DNA of 64,000 nt from Stachybotrys elegans (taxonomy: Eukaryota > Ascomycota > Sordariomycetes > Hypocreales > Stachybotryaceae): the NCBI GenBank assembly GCA_020746835.1, contig JAGPNK010000020.1, forward strand, positions 62,001 to 126,000. Direction: 5' to 3'. The translations under genes were made by a program, and so were the position numbers. Positions 46,538-56,168 of the stretch are shown here, in pieces. The notes below the pieces were generated by a model. The model saw only the letters and a list, made by a program, of their open reading frames with translations. It had not been told where the DNA came from and searched no databases. Positions within the stretch are counted from its first letter, which is position 1, and the number at the start of each line of letters is the position of its first letter.

Positions 46538-48603
46538 GGCCTCGGAGGCGAAGCGGCCGCGCGCCTAGTCACATATATGTACGTTGGCTGTGTGCTCGAC
46601 TGACTGCCGGGCAGTCAAATGTGCGGCGTATAGCACGCTTGCTATGGACCATGGATATCGGCCATTAGGGATGGGGGGAGCAAATAGTTTCGTGGTTCGC
46701 CACGTAATATTCCGATGCGGGTTTTTGGTGTTTTTTGGTGGTCGACTAATAACTTAGGCAGATCAATGCCTGAAGGAAAATAGTCAGGGTCTGTGGAACC
46801 AGCTGATGAACGATAACATTCCCTGTCCTTGATTGACTGTCTAGGCCTACAACTGTGCCCGCCCCCCTGCATTTTGGGGTTCTACGGGCAACATCAAATT
46901 TAGAGCTATCCAGGCCTCCATTGGCCTTTTCTACACCCACTGAACCGCTGTGCGGTTTAACAAAAGTGAAGCTCTACAGGTATTCGCAGGACTCTTTGCA
47001 GCGCCCATCGCAGAACCAAAAGTGCCCACCTAAGCTACCTACCTGGTGGGTACCTACTTATTCACTCCTACAACTTTTGTTATGCCGGCTCCGGATCAAA
47101 AAATTGGGGCCCCTCCCCCTTCCTCCCACTAAGCCAAAATTACAGCGCTTCCAAACAGCTCCTAAGGAGGCCATTCACGTTGGTAACTGGTCGAGAGGTA
47201 TTTGAACGACAAGTCGAGGCATGAAATAGTTTAGATTTGCGTCTTTTGTCTTGTGATGTACTATCACAGTGTGGCAAAGGCATCGCGCCCAGGATTATTG
47301 AATACCTAGTAGTGGCTTGTTCTGCTAAAAATGTTGGTCATGACAAAATAAGCTACCTAGCTGCATAACAAGCGGGGTCGAACAAAGGCAAAAGGCGTTG
47401 CCAAGCACAGCTTGCAACGTGTACCAAGTACGGACGGTAGACTGTAAGGTTGGCAGAATTTCGCTGGGATTGACAAAGGTTTCCCAGCTTAAATAGGTAG
47501 GTGCCTTGCTATCAAAAAGAAAGAGCAGAAGCGAGCAGCTTTGCTTACCCTTTTGACGAGGCTCGCGTTGGCACAAGGCCTAGTAAATTTATAGGGGTAG
47601 TTGAAGCTTAGCACTAGAGCCGCAGCCAACGGCCAGAGTTATCTAGTTGGCCGAAGCCGGGGGCTATGTACAGTAGTTCCCGTCCCCTTGACTACTAGGT
47701 GCCTACTATGTACGTTAAGTTTAGGCTTACAGTTCCCACTGCGTCTTCGATAGGTATCCTGCCCCAGTCAAAAAGCCAGCGGAGAACCTTGAGGCCACCC
47801 GCAAGGCAGGAATGCTACTGCCGTGCCATGCAGGATTCACTAGCAAAGGTGAAGCTATTCACACTGGAGGAACAATAGAAGCCTTCTAGCTGGCCACATA
47901 CCAAGCGGCACGAGCCAGCAGCTAGAATTAGCTAGAAGTAGGGCCTTGCAGGGCAGCCAAGGTGGAGCGCCAGCTAGCTGGCTTCGACTCTGAAGTTATC
48001 TTCATGCTAGGCATCTTCTTGATCTCTCCACCGCAGTCATCACATATATCTGCACAAGCTGCACTATGGATATAGTGTATATGAATGTATATGTATATAG
48101 CTAGCAGTAATAGAGGTACTTCTTCTTGCAGCAAAATAACTAGAGGCCTGGAGTCCTAAGTTTGTTTTTGGTAGATTCAACCTTTGTGTGACATATCTAG
48201 GTAGGATGTCTTGTCTAGGTACTGAGTACCTGATGTTTGCCAGTGGTTTGCCAGCTGTTTGCCAGCTGCAAGCTTGGCCCAGCACCGACGCAGGATGTGC
48301 GTCAAACTTCCACGGCAGCCGTCTAAAATCATCCGTGCTTCACTCAAGTTCCCCTCACTGACCTTTGTCTTTCTCCTATCTCGCAGCCTAATGACCTCCC
48401 GCTGTTCTCGACCTACTGTTTATAAAGCATCCCCTTGCTTGTGATCATGCCACTCAGGTTGCTACTCTCATCTGTTCTTTTCAATTGTCACCTATTGATT
48501 TGATATCGTCCTTATCATCACAGGAGGCCCCCTCAAAGACGCTGGCCTGTATCCCATTGGGGCACACGATCGGAAAATCCCACATCTCATATCCAAAGCA
48601 AAG
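46538..48603. other. CTAG-rich, gene-less stretch upstream of the CCHC/GIY-YIG gene
   Basis: No protein recognised. Composition differs from the core regions: it is richer in A+T, with repeated TAGGTA/TACCTA blocks, and I count 17 CTAG tetramers between 46.8 and 48.3 kb, several overlapping as AGCTAG...GCTAGC. This could be degenerate mobile DNA, but no terminal repeats or coding remnants were found. Confidence 0.4.
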
Positions 48604-51600
48604 ATGGAACCCAATAAGAAATCGCCGCCACGACGACTCGCTCCAAAGTGCATTCGCCGTCCTTTGGCAGAGCGTCAGCAACTCGCCTTGGACGAGGAAC
48701 AGAAGTTGCAGCCCCGAAAGCAGTGGCTTGAGGAAAGCTGCAGGGAAGGCAACCATAACGGCCATGTCAGAGACAGCTGTCCGTATTTGCCTTGTTCGTA
48801 CTGCAGAAGGGATGGGCATCTTCTTGCACAGTGTCGAAAGTTTCAGCGGAAAAGAAACAGACAGAATAAGCAGCAATCCCAGGTTTCACCCTCGCTCAGT
48901 TCGTCGCGACCGTTGGGCTCGCGCCCCCAGCTCCCCAATCACACGTTCAAGGTTTCTTCTCAACAATCCTCTGTAGGATCTGGGAGTCAGAGGCGAAAGT
49001 ACCAGCCACTGACGCGACTTATCCGCCCTTCATATCCCTGCCCTGGTATGCGTTTGGATGATCCAGAAGCCAAAGGGACTCAAGACTCCGTGGGTACTTC
49101 TCGCCCTAGGACCATTCCGATAGTACTAACGGTCCACAATTAGAAATCGATCTTTCCAACCCCCGAGATTATCTTTCTGGATCTCGGAAACTCCATCTTC
49201 AACCTTGTCATCGCATTGTTACAGGATAAAGTTGAAGAGATCAGATTTCTAGGTTACTCGGACAAGATAAAGGAGAATGGTCCAATTGATAGCATCATCC
49301 ACGATGCAATGAACTACATTGAGCCAGAGGTCATCGAGCTGCAAGGTATTAACATTACACCCGAGATGTGAGTTATATTTGACCGCGAAGAGAAAACATG
49401 TACTCATGATACTAGATTTCAAAATGCACAAAAGAAACAGTTCGCCCGCTCTAATGACTGGCCTGATAGCGGTGGCTATGTTGATGGAGTTACCGATCTT
49501 CGTCACAACCGCTATATCAGGTTTTACGTTGGCCAATCGCATCGGTTGCCGATTCGTATATCCATTGAGCACGCCAAACGTATTCGTAATAGCTCCACGA
49601 ATTCTCTGCATTGTTTTACACTTGCTCGCGGCATGGGTCATCGATGCGCAAATTTTCTTCGGCTCTGGTCGATACCTGATGGGTCATTTCTCCCAGAAGC
49701 GGTGGGACAAATGGGTGATGTGCCGGATCGGATCATTCTGATACAGAACATCCTTGAGATGACTTTCTGCTATGCCTTCAGGTCCTTGCCTGGGGTGGTA
49801 TTGGAGCCCTATTTTGGTCCCTCCGAGTACACTAATATTGGTCTGAACACCTTACCACCTCTTTTTAACGGACCAGACATTCCAGCCATCATGAGAGCAT
49901 CCTATTTAGAGCATCATCGGGGATCCCCTGATCCAGACATATCGGTTTTCGTGGATATCCGAAAGCAACAAAAGCTTAAGCTGAGGAAGAGGCAGAAACA
50001 GAGCTGGACATTATTACGGAGGGAGTATCGCGTTCTGATTGAAGCCTTGGCCCGGCAACTGGGCCTGGATTCATCCTCACTCTCTGACCTCACCGTTCCC
50101 TATCATCCGGAACGCACGTTCAACTTCGGATCAGAGCTTCAAAGTACCGTCGCGGATTTCCAAGACGGCCCTCAGCACCTGACAATGGAGAAACCACTTG
50201 GAAACCTCGAGGCGCGAATTGGCATCGTACTCTCTGTGGAGATGATAGGGGTGAAATACGACGGAAATGTCATAGAGCCGTTCAAGGGTCTACAATTGAC
50301 AGAGGAAAACTCTATGACATGGACTAGCTCTCTCCAGAAGGCCTGGCATGGTTTTTCGCGTCTGGATCTTTCATCGGCCCAGCAGCGGTTTGTGGATAAA
50401 CTCAATCAGGCCATAATTCTTGGTAGCGGTACCAGAGTCATCGCTCTCTGCGGCCTCACAGCGCAGAACGACATCATACGAGCAATGGGGAGTCAGCTCC
50501 GAGGCCCATTCCCAATCTCTTTCCCATCGCATGACCAGCATATCTGGGTTTTGGTATCTGGGCAGAAGATAATCAAGATACTCATCACATGCCCTGAACC
50601 CATGCTCGTATCTCTACACCGAAGCCCATTTCAGATCAGGCAACTGACAGATGTTTTCGGCCTTGCGAGTACGGTGACGGATGTCGACATAAGGTACACA
50701 CACTGGGAGAAGATGTGCTTCCAAGCAGCAATTTGTGCACAAGTCGCAAGAGAGAAAAAAGGCGCAGGCCCACTGAGGGCAGCGGATCTACCAGTGGTAT
50801 TTCGCAACTGGCTGCGTTACCGCGGATTTGCTTTGGATGCTGATGTGGAAGAGCTTGAGCGCTTGGCAGGTAACCTGACTTTAGGTATCCAGCAGATCCG
50901 CAGTATCGTAGCCAGTCATTTATTGAACCGTGCTGGTTTTCATGATAAGCATTATCAAGGCTATCGGGGAAATCATGACCCAGATCGCTTCCGCAGGGTG
51001 TATGAGCTCTTTCATCGCCTACATGGCAAACACATTTCTTCCATCGATACCATCTATCAACTTTCTGCTAGCTCAAAGGCTGGGCAGAAGCAAGAGCAAG
51101 GACCCATCCGCCGAGAAGGGGCAGCCAAGGCTTCTAAATCCTCACGACTCGATGTGGGGGGAAAGGACCTGGAAACAAAGGAGAACCAAGTGAAGAGTTA
51201 TGGAACCAACCTCCCCGGGGGCAACAGTTCAAGGTCTCGGGTGTTGGAAGATCGAGACAAGGACAAGAACGACATCACAGATGACTTTAGAGAGGAGGAA
51301 GCAAACGAGGCGGACAGTTCTATTGTTCAGATGATCAATGACATCGAGGAACATGATGGTGTGCATATCGATACAGATGATGAGGATGATGTGGACATCA
51401 CAGTGAGTATCATGATCGACCCCGGTTTTGAGAATAATGCTGACAACGGGTTTCGCGGATAAGGCCGACTTCCGACAATCTTCACGACCTTTTCATTATG
51501 ACAGATGCGCGACAGGAAGAAGCAAGAAAACCCTCGAACTGTTGCTCTCAGAGAGCGGACTGACAGTAATGGGCACACGAAGCGGGCATCTCACAGGGGC

Positions 51601-52273
51601 GAGGGTTGACTTGTTTAAAAGGCTTATCAGATTCACAGTGTCATTCGACCCAGACATCCTATTTAACAAAAAACCCCGTTTCGATGTCCGGGTTCGCCTT
51701 GTCCCACCAGGCGAAGTTCATCCATACCTTTTCCTGGGGACTACCGAAATGTCTTACATGAGAAGCGACCCCTGTTTACGTCTAGGAGTTCAGTACCGAC
51801 CTCGGTATGGAGATAGCAAGAAGCCGTCAGAAAGCTGGATCTGGGCGGAGAGTCATAAATTACGCATATCAGCAGAGGAGAAGATTTTTCGAGCGAATAC
51901 ACTGGTGGATCTCCTTGAAGGCAAACGGGTGGAGGATCTTGTTAATGTTCCTCGGAGATCTCTCGAGATGTGGAATTTGGGAAAAGCTTGGGCCAGGGCT
52001 CACCTGAAAGAACTGGCGACTCGTATACGGGTGAAGAGAGCGCTTGCAAAGCAGATGGCAGTTCGACCGGGACGTGGCGGAAGGAGAGGGAAGGTCAGGA
52101 CCACATACAGGGTGAAGAAGACCATATATAAAAGAATGGGAACAAGGGGAGCCTATGGACGAAAGAATGCTCGTCGGGGCAAGCCCGCGAGAAAATGTCC
52201 CGAGAAAGCAAGAGTATACAGACAGATGTTCAAAGAGGGGAAAGGGAAACAGGAGGAGGGGAGAGAGTTGTAG
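48604..52273 (+). CDS. Putative CCHC zinc-knuckle / GIY-YIG-like nuclease protein with basic C-terminus
   Basis: Four exons are proposed: one from 48604, then 49144-49367, 49416-51402 and 51464-52273. The last two junctions are secure in phase and consensus (gtgagt donors). Exon 1 encodes a basic region with one zinc knuckle, CSYCRRDGHLLAQC (C-x2-C-x4-H-x4-C). Exon 3 opens with GGYVDGVTDLRHNRY, IRFYVGQS, then an Arg and His 6 and 11 residues on, and later a Glu in NILEMTF. That order resembles the GIY...YIG, Arg, His and Glu elements of GIY-YIG nucleases. The last ~80 residues are strongly basic. The exon 1/2 junction is uncertain: the acceptor at 49143 has a perfect TACTAAC, but the best donor (gtatgc, 49046) breaks the frame and only weaker donors (48973, 48952, 48883) keep it. 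The start, exact length and possible frameshift are therefore open. Function is not established. Confidence 0.5.
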
Positions 52274-52634
52274 GTATTCGCTCAACGGACCTCAATAATG
52301 ACCTTAGCGCTTCAACCACACATCATTTATCACTATCTCTTTAAGTGTAGTCGGGCTCCAGGCTTGTATAAGACCCATACTGGCTGAATTAGTCCCCATG
52401 TACGGCAATGTTGCAGCAATGGCAGCGCCATGTAGCCCATTTCAAGTAGACTGCAACCCTCCGACAGAACCAAAAGGAAGGAGGGGGATATGAAACAAAA
52501 GAAAAACTCTTCTGCCAAGATAAAACAATAGAGTCTACTAGGTGAGTTATTGGTGGCAAAGCCACGACCAGGCATCTCACTTATTGACGAGAATACAGAG
52601 CCGTTCCACGATCAACATCTTGGGCCTGACAGGC

Positions 52635-52807
52635 AAAAAAAAACCCCTTGAGGGATGACTCGAACTGTACACCTGTTAGTAATGCATTTTTTTTTTTTCG
52701 GCATAGTTTCCTCACCCCGCAATCTTAAGATAACCCGAGTCTGCAGAGGGTTAATTCTGCAGAGCTTCGCTAGAAGTCTTACGCGTTAACCATTACGCTA
52801 CGGGGGC
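52635..52807 (-). other. Broken intron-containing tRNA-Arg(TCT)-like Pol III element
   Basis: On the minus strand from 52807: GCCCCCG, an A-box TAGCGTAATGGTTAACGCG, anticodon stem TAAGA, loop CTTCTA (anticodon TCT), a ~39-nt presumed tRNA intron with two CTCTGCAGA copies, then TCTTA closing the stem and a T-stem half GCGGG. The T-arm is then interrupted by ~50 nt containing a poly(A) run. A B-box-like AGTTCGAGTC (52659-52668) follows, and about 15 nt further lies a T9 run that could end Pol III transcription. The acceptor 3' strand is missing, so this is not a functional tRNA as it stands. It is either a pseudogene or a tRNA-derived short element. Confidence 0.5.
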
Positions 52808-53167
52808 GATTTGCCCGCTCCATTGGAGCTTGAATTGAAAATTGTTGAGAATGTTTGCACTATATACATTTTACAGGTACATTGAGACACTGGTATCGAT
52901 ATCAACATCGAATATTGATCGCATTGTCATTAACCTAACATTAGTCACATTGTCAATGCCTTTATTACTCAATTGCCCTTTTTATTATATAACACACAGT
53001 TGCATTCAATGAGAGCTATGGAAGATGGCCATGCAAGCACGTGCGATGGGAGCGCCGATTCCATCACTTGAGGCTCGTATCAACCAGGTCCAGCAGCAGC
53101 GGCACCAGGAGGGGGTCCATCTGTCCACTGCGCGGCCTACTGCCATCAGCAGCCGAACCCAGACGCT

Positions 53168-53377
53168 ATGGATCAAGCAAATCGCGAGCGGCCTGTCATG
53201 GAAGTGCCCTCCATTGCCGTCGTGTACGAGGCCATTGAGTGCTGCTGCCGCCTCGACGATGATGGCTTTGACGGCCACCAGCAACACCCCCCTGCCGAGA
53301 TTTCCAGCCTGATGGAAGGTTACATGGCTGAACAGAGAAGGCTACTGCAAGAGAAGGAGAAGACTTCAGCTACTTAG
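53168..53377 (+). CDS. Doubtful small ORF
   Basis: A 69-aa frame with protein-like composition: acidic and polar, including VVYEAIECCCRLDDDG and ending in a Glu/Lys/Arg/Gln-rich helix (YMAEQRRLLQEKEK). No family is recognised. Upstream in the same frame there is no clear extension or splice signal. It may be the last exon or a remnant of a lost gene in this accessory stretch. Confidence 0.2.
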   Translation: MDQANRERPVMEVPSIAVVYEAIECCCRLDDDGFDGHQQHPPAEISSLMEGYMAEQRRLLQEKEKTSAT

Positions 53378-53880
53378 AATATATACCGGCATGCCAATGC
53401 GGTATCTACACGTGCGTGTCCGCAATATGATCCCTGCGTGTACCCCATTTCTGTGCACTAACAGGTCCCCCAGCAATCCGATCCTGCCCAGGGAAATCAT
53501 GCTTTGGGCCAAGCAATAGCAGCATTCGCGATTCTACTATTTCTGCTATCCTCCAACCTGCTTACACTAATGTGCAATATGCAATGCATTGAAGAGTGGC
53601 TCGAGAAGCTCTATACAATGGTACGACCCTGGTTTATCACATCGCGTTCATAATATGAGCCCGCTTGTTCGCAGACGTAACGGCGGCCACAATTCCTTCA
53701 CGAGGGTATGCCTAATCTCTACGGACTGATTCCTTCTTCCACGACAAACGTGACATCTTATTTATTGTAAGAAATTATCTGTAGGCATCCAAGGCATGTT
53801 TCTGTAGCCGTCCCTCATCTGGAAGCCTGGCAATGGCAACAGTCCCCTTGGTGTTGTGGAATAGTGTCGTCCTAGATTAG

Positions 53881-53967
53881 CGAAGGCCACGAAGACCACG
53901 ACGAAGGCCACGAAGATCACGAAGGCCACGGGGATCACAAATGTCACAAAGGTCACAAAGGCCACAA
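53881..53967. repeat. 9-bp minisatellite (CACGAAGGC / CACAAAGGT type)
   Basis: About nine to ten tandem 9-bp units that drift from CACGAAGGC to CACAAAGGT along the array; the difference is mostly C/T or G/A transitions. On the minus strand one frame reads as Val-x-Phe repeats, but there is no sign of a real gene around it. Confidence 0.75.
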
Positions 53968-54118
53968 AAGATTAAAAGGTCACCAATATTGTAAAGAAGG
54001 CCGAGCTTGGCAAAGGCTGCTTATGTGACTGAAGAAGGCTATGAATCCATAAAATCTTGCCATCCTTCTTAAAATCAAGACCCAGTTTCGTCTCCATATG
54101 TATGTCGAAGAGGTCCAT

Positions 54119-55106
54119 TCAACCTCCGAGGGCTGCTTCCAGCGATATCCCTCTTACCCTCCCTATGATTCTTTCCATGTCACCCTGAACAGTCTCTATT
54201 CCAGCAGAAAGAGAACAAGTGTTACCATTCACACAGCGATGAACGATCTCTCGGTTCACTTGATCCTTGAAGCGCTTCAAGACGTTGAAGCCTGATACTT
54301 GATTGAACTGCCCCATAGAGAGGGGGACTTGTGCATCGCGAAATACACGTAGGAACCTCCCCGCGCGAGCGTCAGTGGTGTGATATTCGGCGGTTTTCGT
54401 CCTGCAGGAGGTAGCTTGCGTGAATAATGAGTAAGCCGTTGTGAGAATTGCCCTGTGTAGTTGCATGTGCATGTCCCTTACACCCCCAACCAAGGTGGCT
54501 GCCCATCATTAGCTGTTACTATAGCGCCGTGCCATCAGAAGGGAGGGTCTTACCTTTGAGCTTTTCTGGAATTCTTGCGAGTTGGTCATGGTTGGCCCAT
54601 ATAGAAGCAAAGTCCCCTGCCAGATGCTTTGTGGCATGGACAGTCATGGTCTCGAAGTTTGCCGAGCGAAGCAGGCATGCAGCGAGAAGAGCAAGCCCAA
54701 TGTCCTCCATCTTTTGAGGTGAATCGGCACCCGCCTGAGGGAATCGGCACCAGTTCCCGGTCCACGGCTTCATGGCTTTTATGCAGTCGTACTTATCGCA
54801 GTGAATTGCAATCTGTACAAGCTCCTTGAGCTCCATCTCCAATGGTATATCGGCGCATTGATGATGAAGAGCCTTTAGGATTGTATCCATAGCCCCTGGA
54901 TCGTCATCCTCGAGCGCGATGCAAGGCTTCTCCCCGGATCGTGTGGCTATGCCTTCCTTGAAGTTGGGCCCAAAAAGCGCAGCAAAATACGGCGATGCAA
55001 GTGCGAGAGTTTTTGAAGAGACGTGGAATTCCCGGGCCTCGTCCTTCCCAATTTGCAGCGTTGCATCTGCTTCTGGGTCGAGATATATAATGCTTGGTTC
55101 TGCCAT
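54119..55106 (-). CDS. BTB/POZ domain protein
   Basis: Exons 54554-55106 and 54119-54498 (53-nt intron, gtaaga donor, GCTAATG branch, CAG acceptor) give 310 aa. Residues ~5-100 form a BTB/POZ fold: DPEADATLQIGKDEAREFHV, SSKTLALASPYFAALFGPNF and a short strand before helices (LEMELKELVQIAIHCDKYDC). Such proteins dimerise and often serve as Cul3 ubiquitin-ligase adaptors or transcription partners; large lineage-specific BTB families are normal in filamentous fungi. The C-terminal exon has no named domain. The ATG at 55106 is used; the frame stays open further upstream, but no other ATG in frame was seen. Confidence 0.75.
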
Positions 55107-56168
55107 CTTCGCTGCTGCGTGCAAAATGCATGCAGGACTGATTGTAGTGATGTATCGAGATCTTCGTGATTCTGTGCCTGGCGAGTCGTGGTGTATAGGG
55201 CAGTGGAAGTAGGAAGAGGAGGAGAAGGGAAAGAATAAATAAATAAATAAATAAAAGATGAGGCTACCTCGCTATGCTTGTTTGTTTGTTTGCTTGCTTG
55301 TTGGTAGGCGTTCGAGGTTAATTGGGCTGCGGGCGGGTGGTTGCAGCAGCCACTGCTTACAGCCGCTGATGAGGAATTAAATAGAAGCCGCCCTGCTTTC
55401 TGATGGCTCGGCCAGTCGGCTGCCCCGTGCAGCAGCTACTAATTTAATTCCCACTGCTGTTTACAGCTGCTTCAGGTGCTGGGGCAGTAGACACCATCCT
55501 TATACTGATTACTGGCTTTATTAGCCCTTGCTATACGTCTTCTCATCATCACAGAGCTGGCTTACCCAAGGATATCAGTGTATTTTTCTTGGCTCAGCTC
55601 ATGACAGCAAAAAGAAACGAATGTTAAGGAGCCGTACACCTTTGCCGTGGTGACTTAAAGAAACATTGGTCGAAGGGTTATGATGGCCTCAATTGGCTGA
55701 ATGCTGCCGCTTCCCATGGCCGCCAACCGAGGTAAGCAGGCGACAGCTGAGTACTCATGACGTAGACAGGATCGGTGACATTGAGCGTGATTCGCTAGAG
55801 AATAGGAAGCGCGATAACCGGTAGTTGAGAGCTGGTCGTAGACAGTGATTATTGATTTGCCATGTATTGGAGAAGCTGCCTTGTAATTGACCAGTTGATG
55901 TCGTTGTAGCTGGAATCTGGGACGACTCCAATTGGTCTGTGCGTGGCTAGCGCGTATTGGCTGCAACAAATCAGCGACAAGGAGTTGGAACTTGATAATT
56001 CCCAGCCAGCAAGGCTCCGCCCGTTAGTGCATTCATTCGTTCATCAAAAATCTCGAGTCTACCTGCATCGTTCAGCCCGCCCAGAGACTGGCCGACGGTT
56101 CTTGAGGCTCAGCGCGCGACGAGCGCCATCTCCTGTCGCTCACGCCTGCACTGCCAACTCCTCACCAA
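55107..56168. other. Divergent intergenic region with simple repeats and a fold-back element
   Basis: Includes an AATA microsatellite (55234-55255), a TTTG/CTTG microsatellite (55276-55302) and the fold-back repeat listed separately. The MRS2-proximal 200 bp are probably leader sequence. Confidence 0.45.
55335..55491. repeat. Imperfect fold-back (inverted) repeat
   Basis: Two arms with a perfect core, GGAATTAAAT (55373-55382) and ATTTAATTCC (55442-55451), extend imperfectly on both sides (for example GCTTACAGCCGC against the complement of TTTACAGCTGC). The ~60-bp spacer is GC-rich. The layout resembles a small fold-back or MITE-like relic; no target-site duplication could be identified. Confidence 0.5.

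Larger units (their letters stand above)
52274..54118. other. Intergenic region with tRNA-like element and minisatellite
   Basis: Apart from the tRNA-like element, a small doubtful ORF and the 9-bp minisatellite listed separately, I see no gene here. T- and A-rich runs occur at 52635-52643 and 52687-52698. Confidence 0.45.

Noticed and set aside
46034..46603. 189-aa plus-strand frame opposite the F-box-like gene
   Set aside because: Shadow frame produced by GC-rich codons; no motif.
48604..52273. Intact retrotransposon (Gag-like knuckle plus polymerase)
   Set aside because: No reverse transcriptase, integrase or RNase H motif and no LTRs seen; only the zinc knuckle is Gag-like.
53762..53965. 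67-aa hydrophobic Val-x-Phe repeat ORF
   Set aside because: Generated by the 9-bp minisatellite; no gene signals around it.
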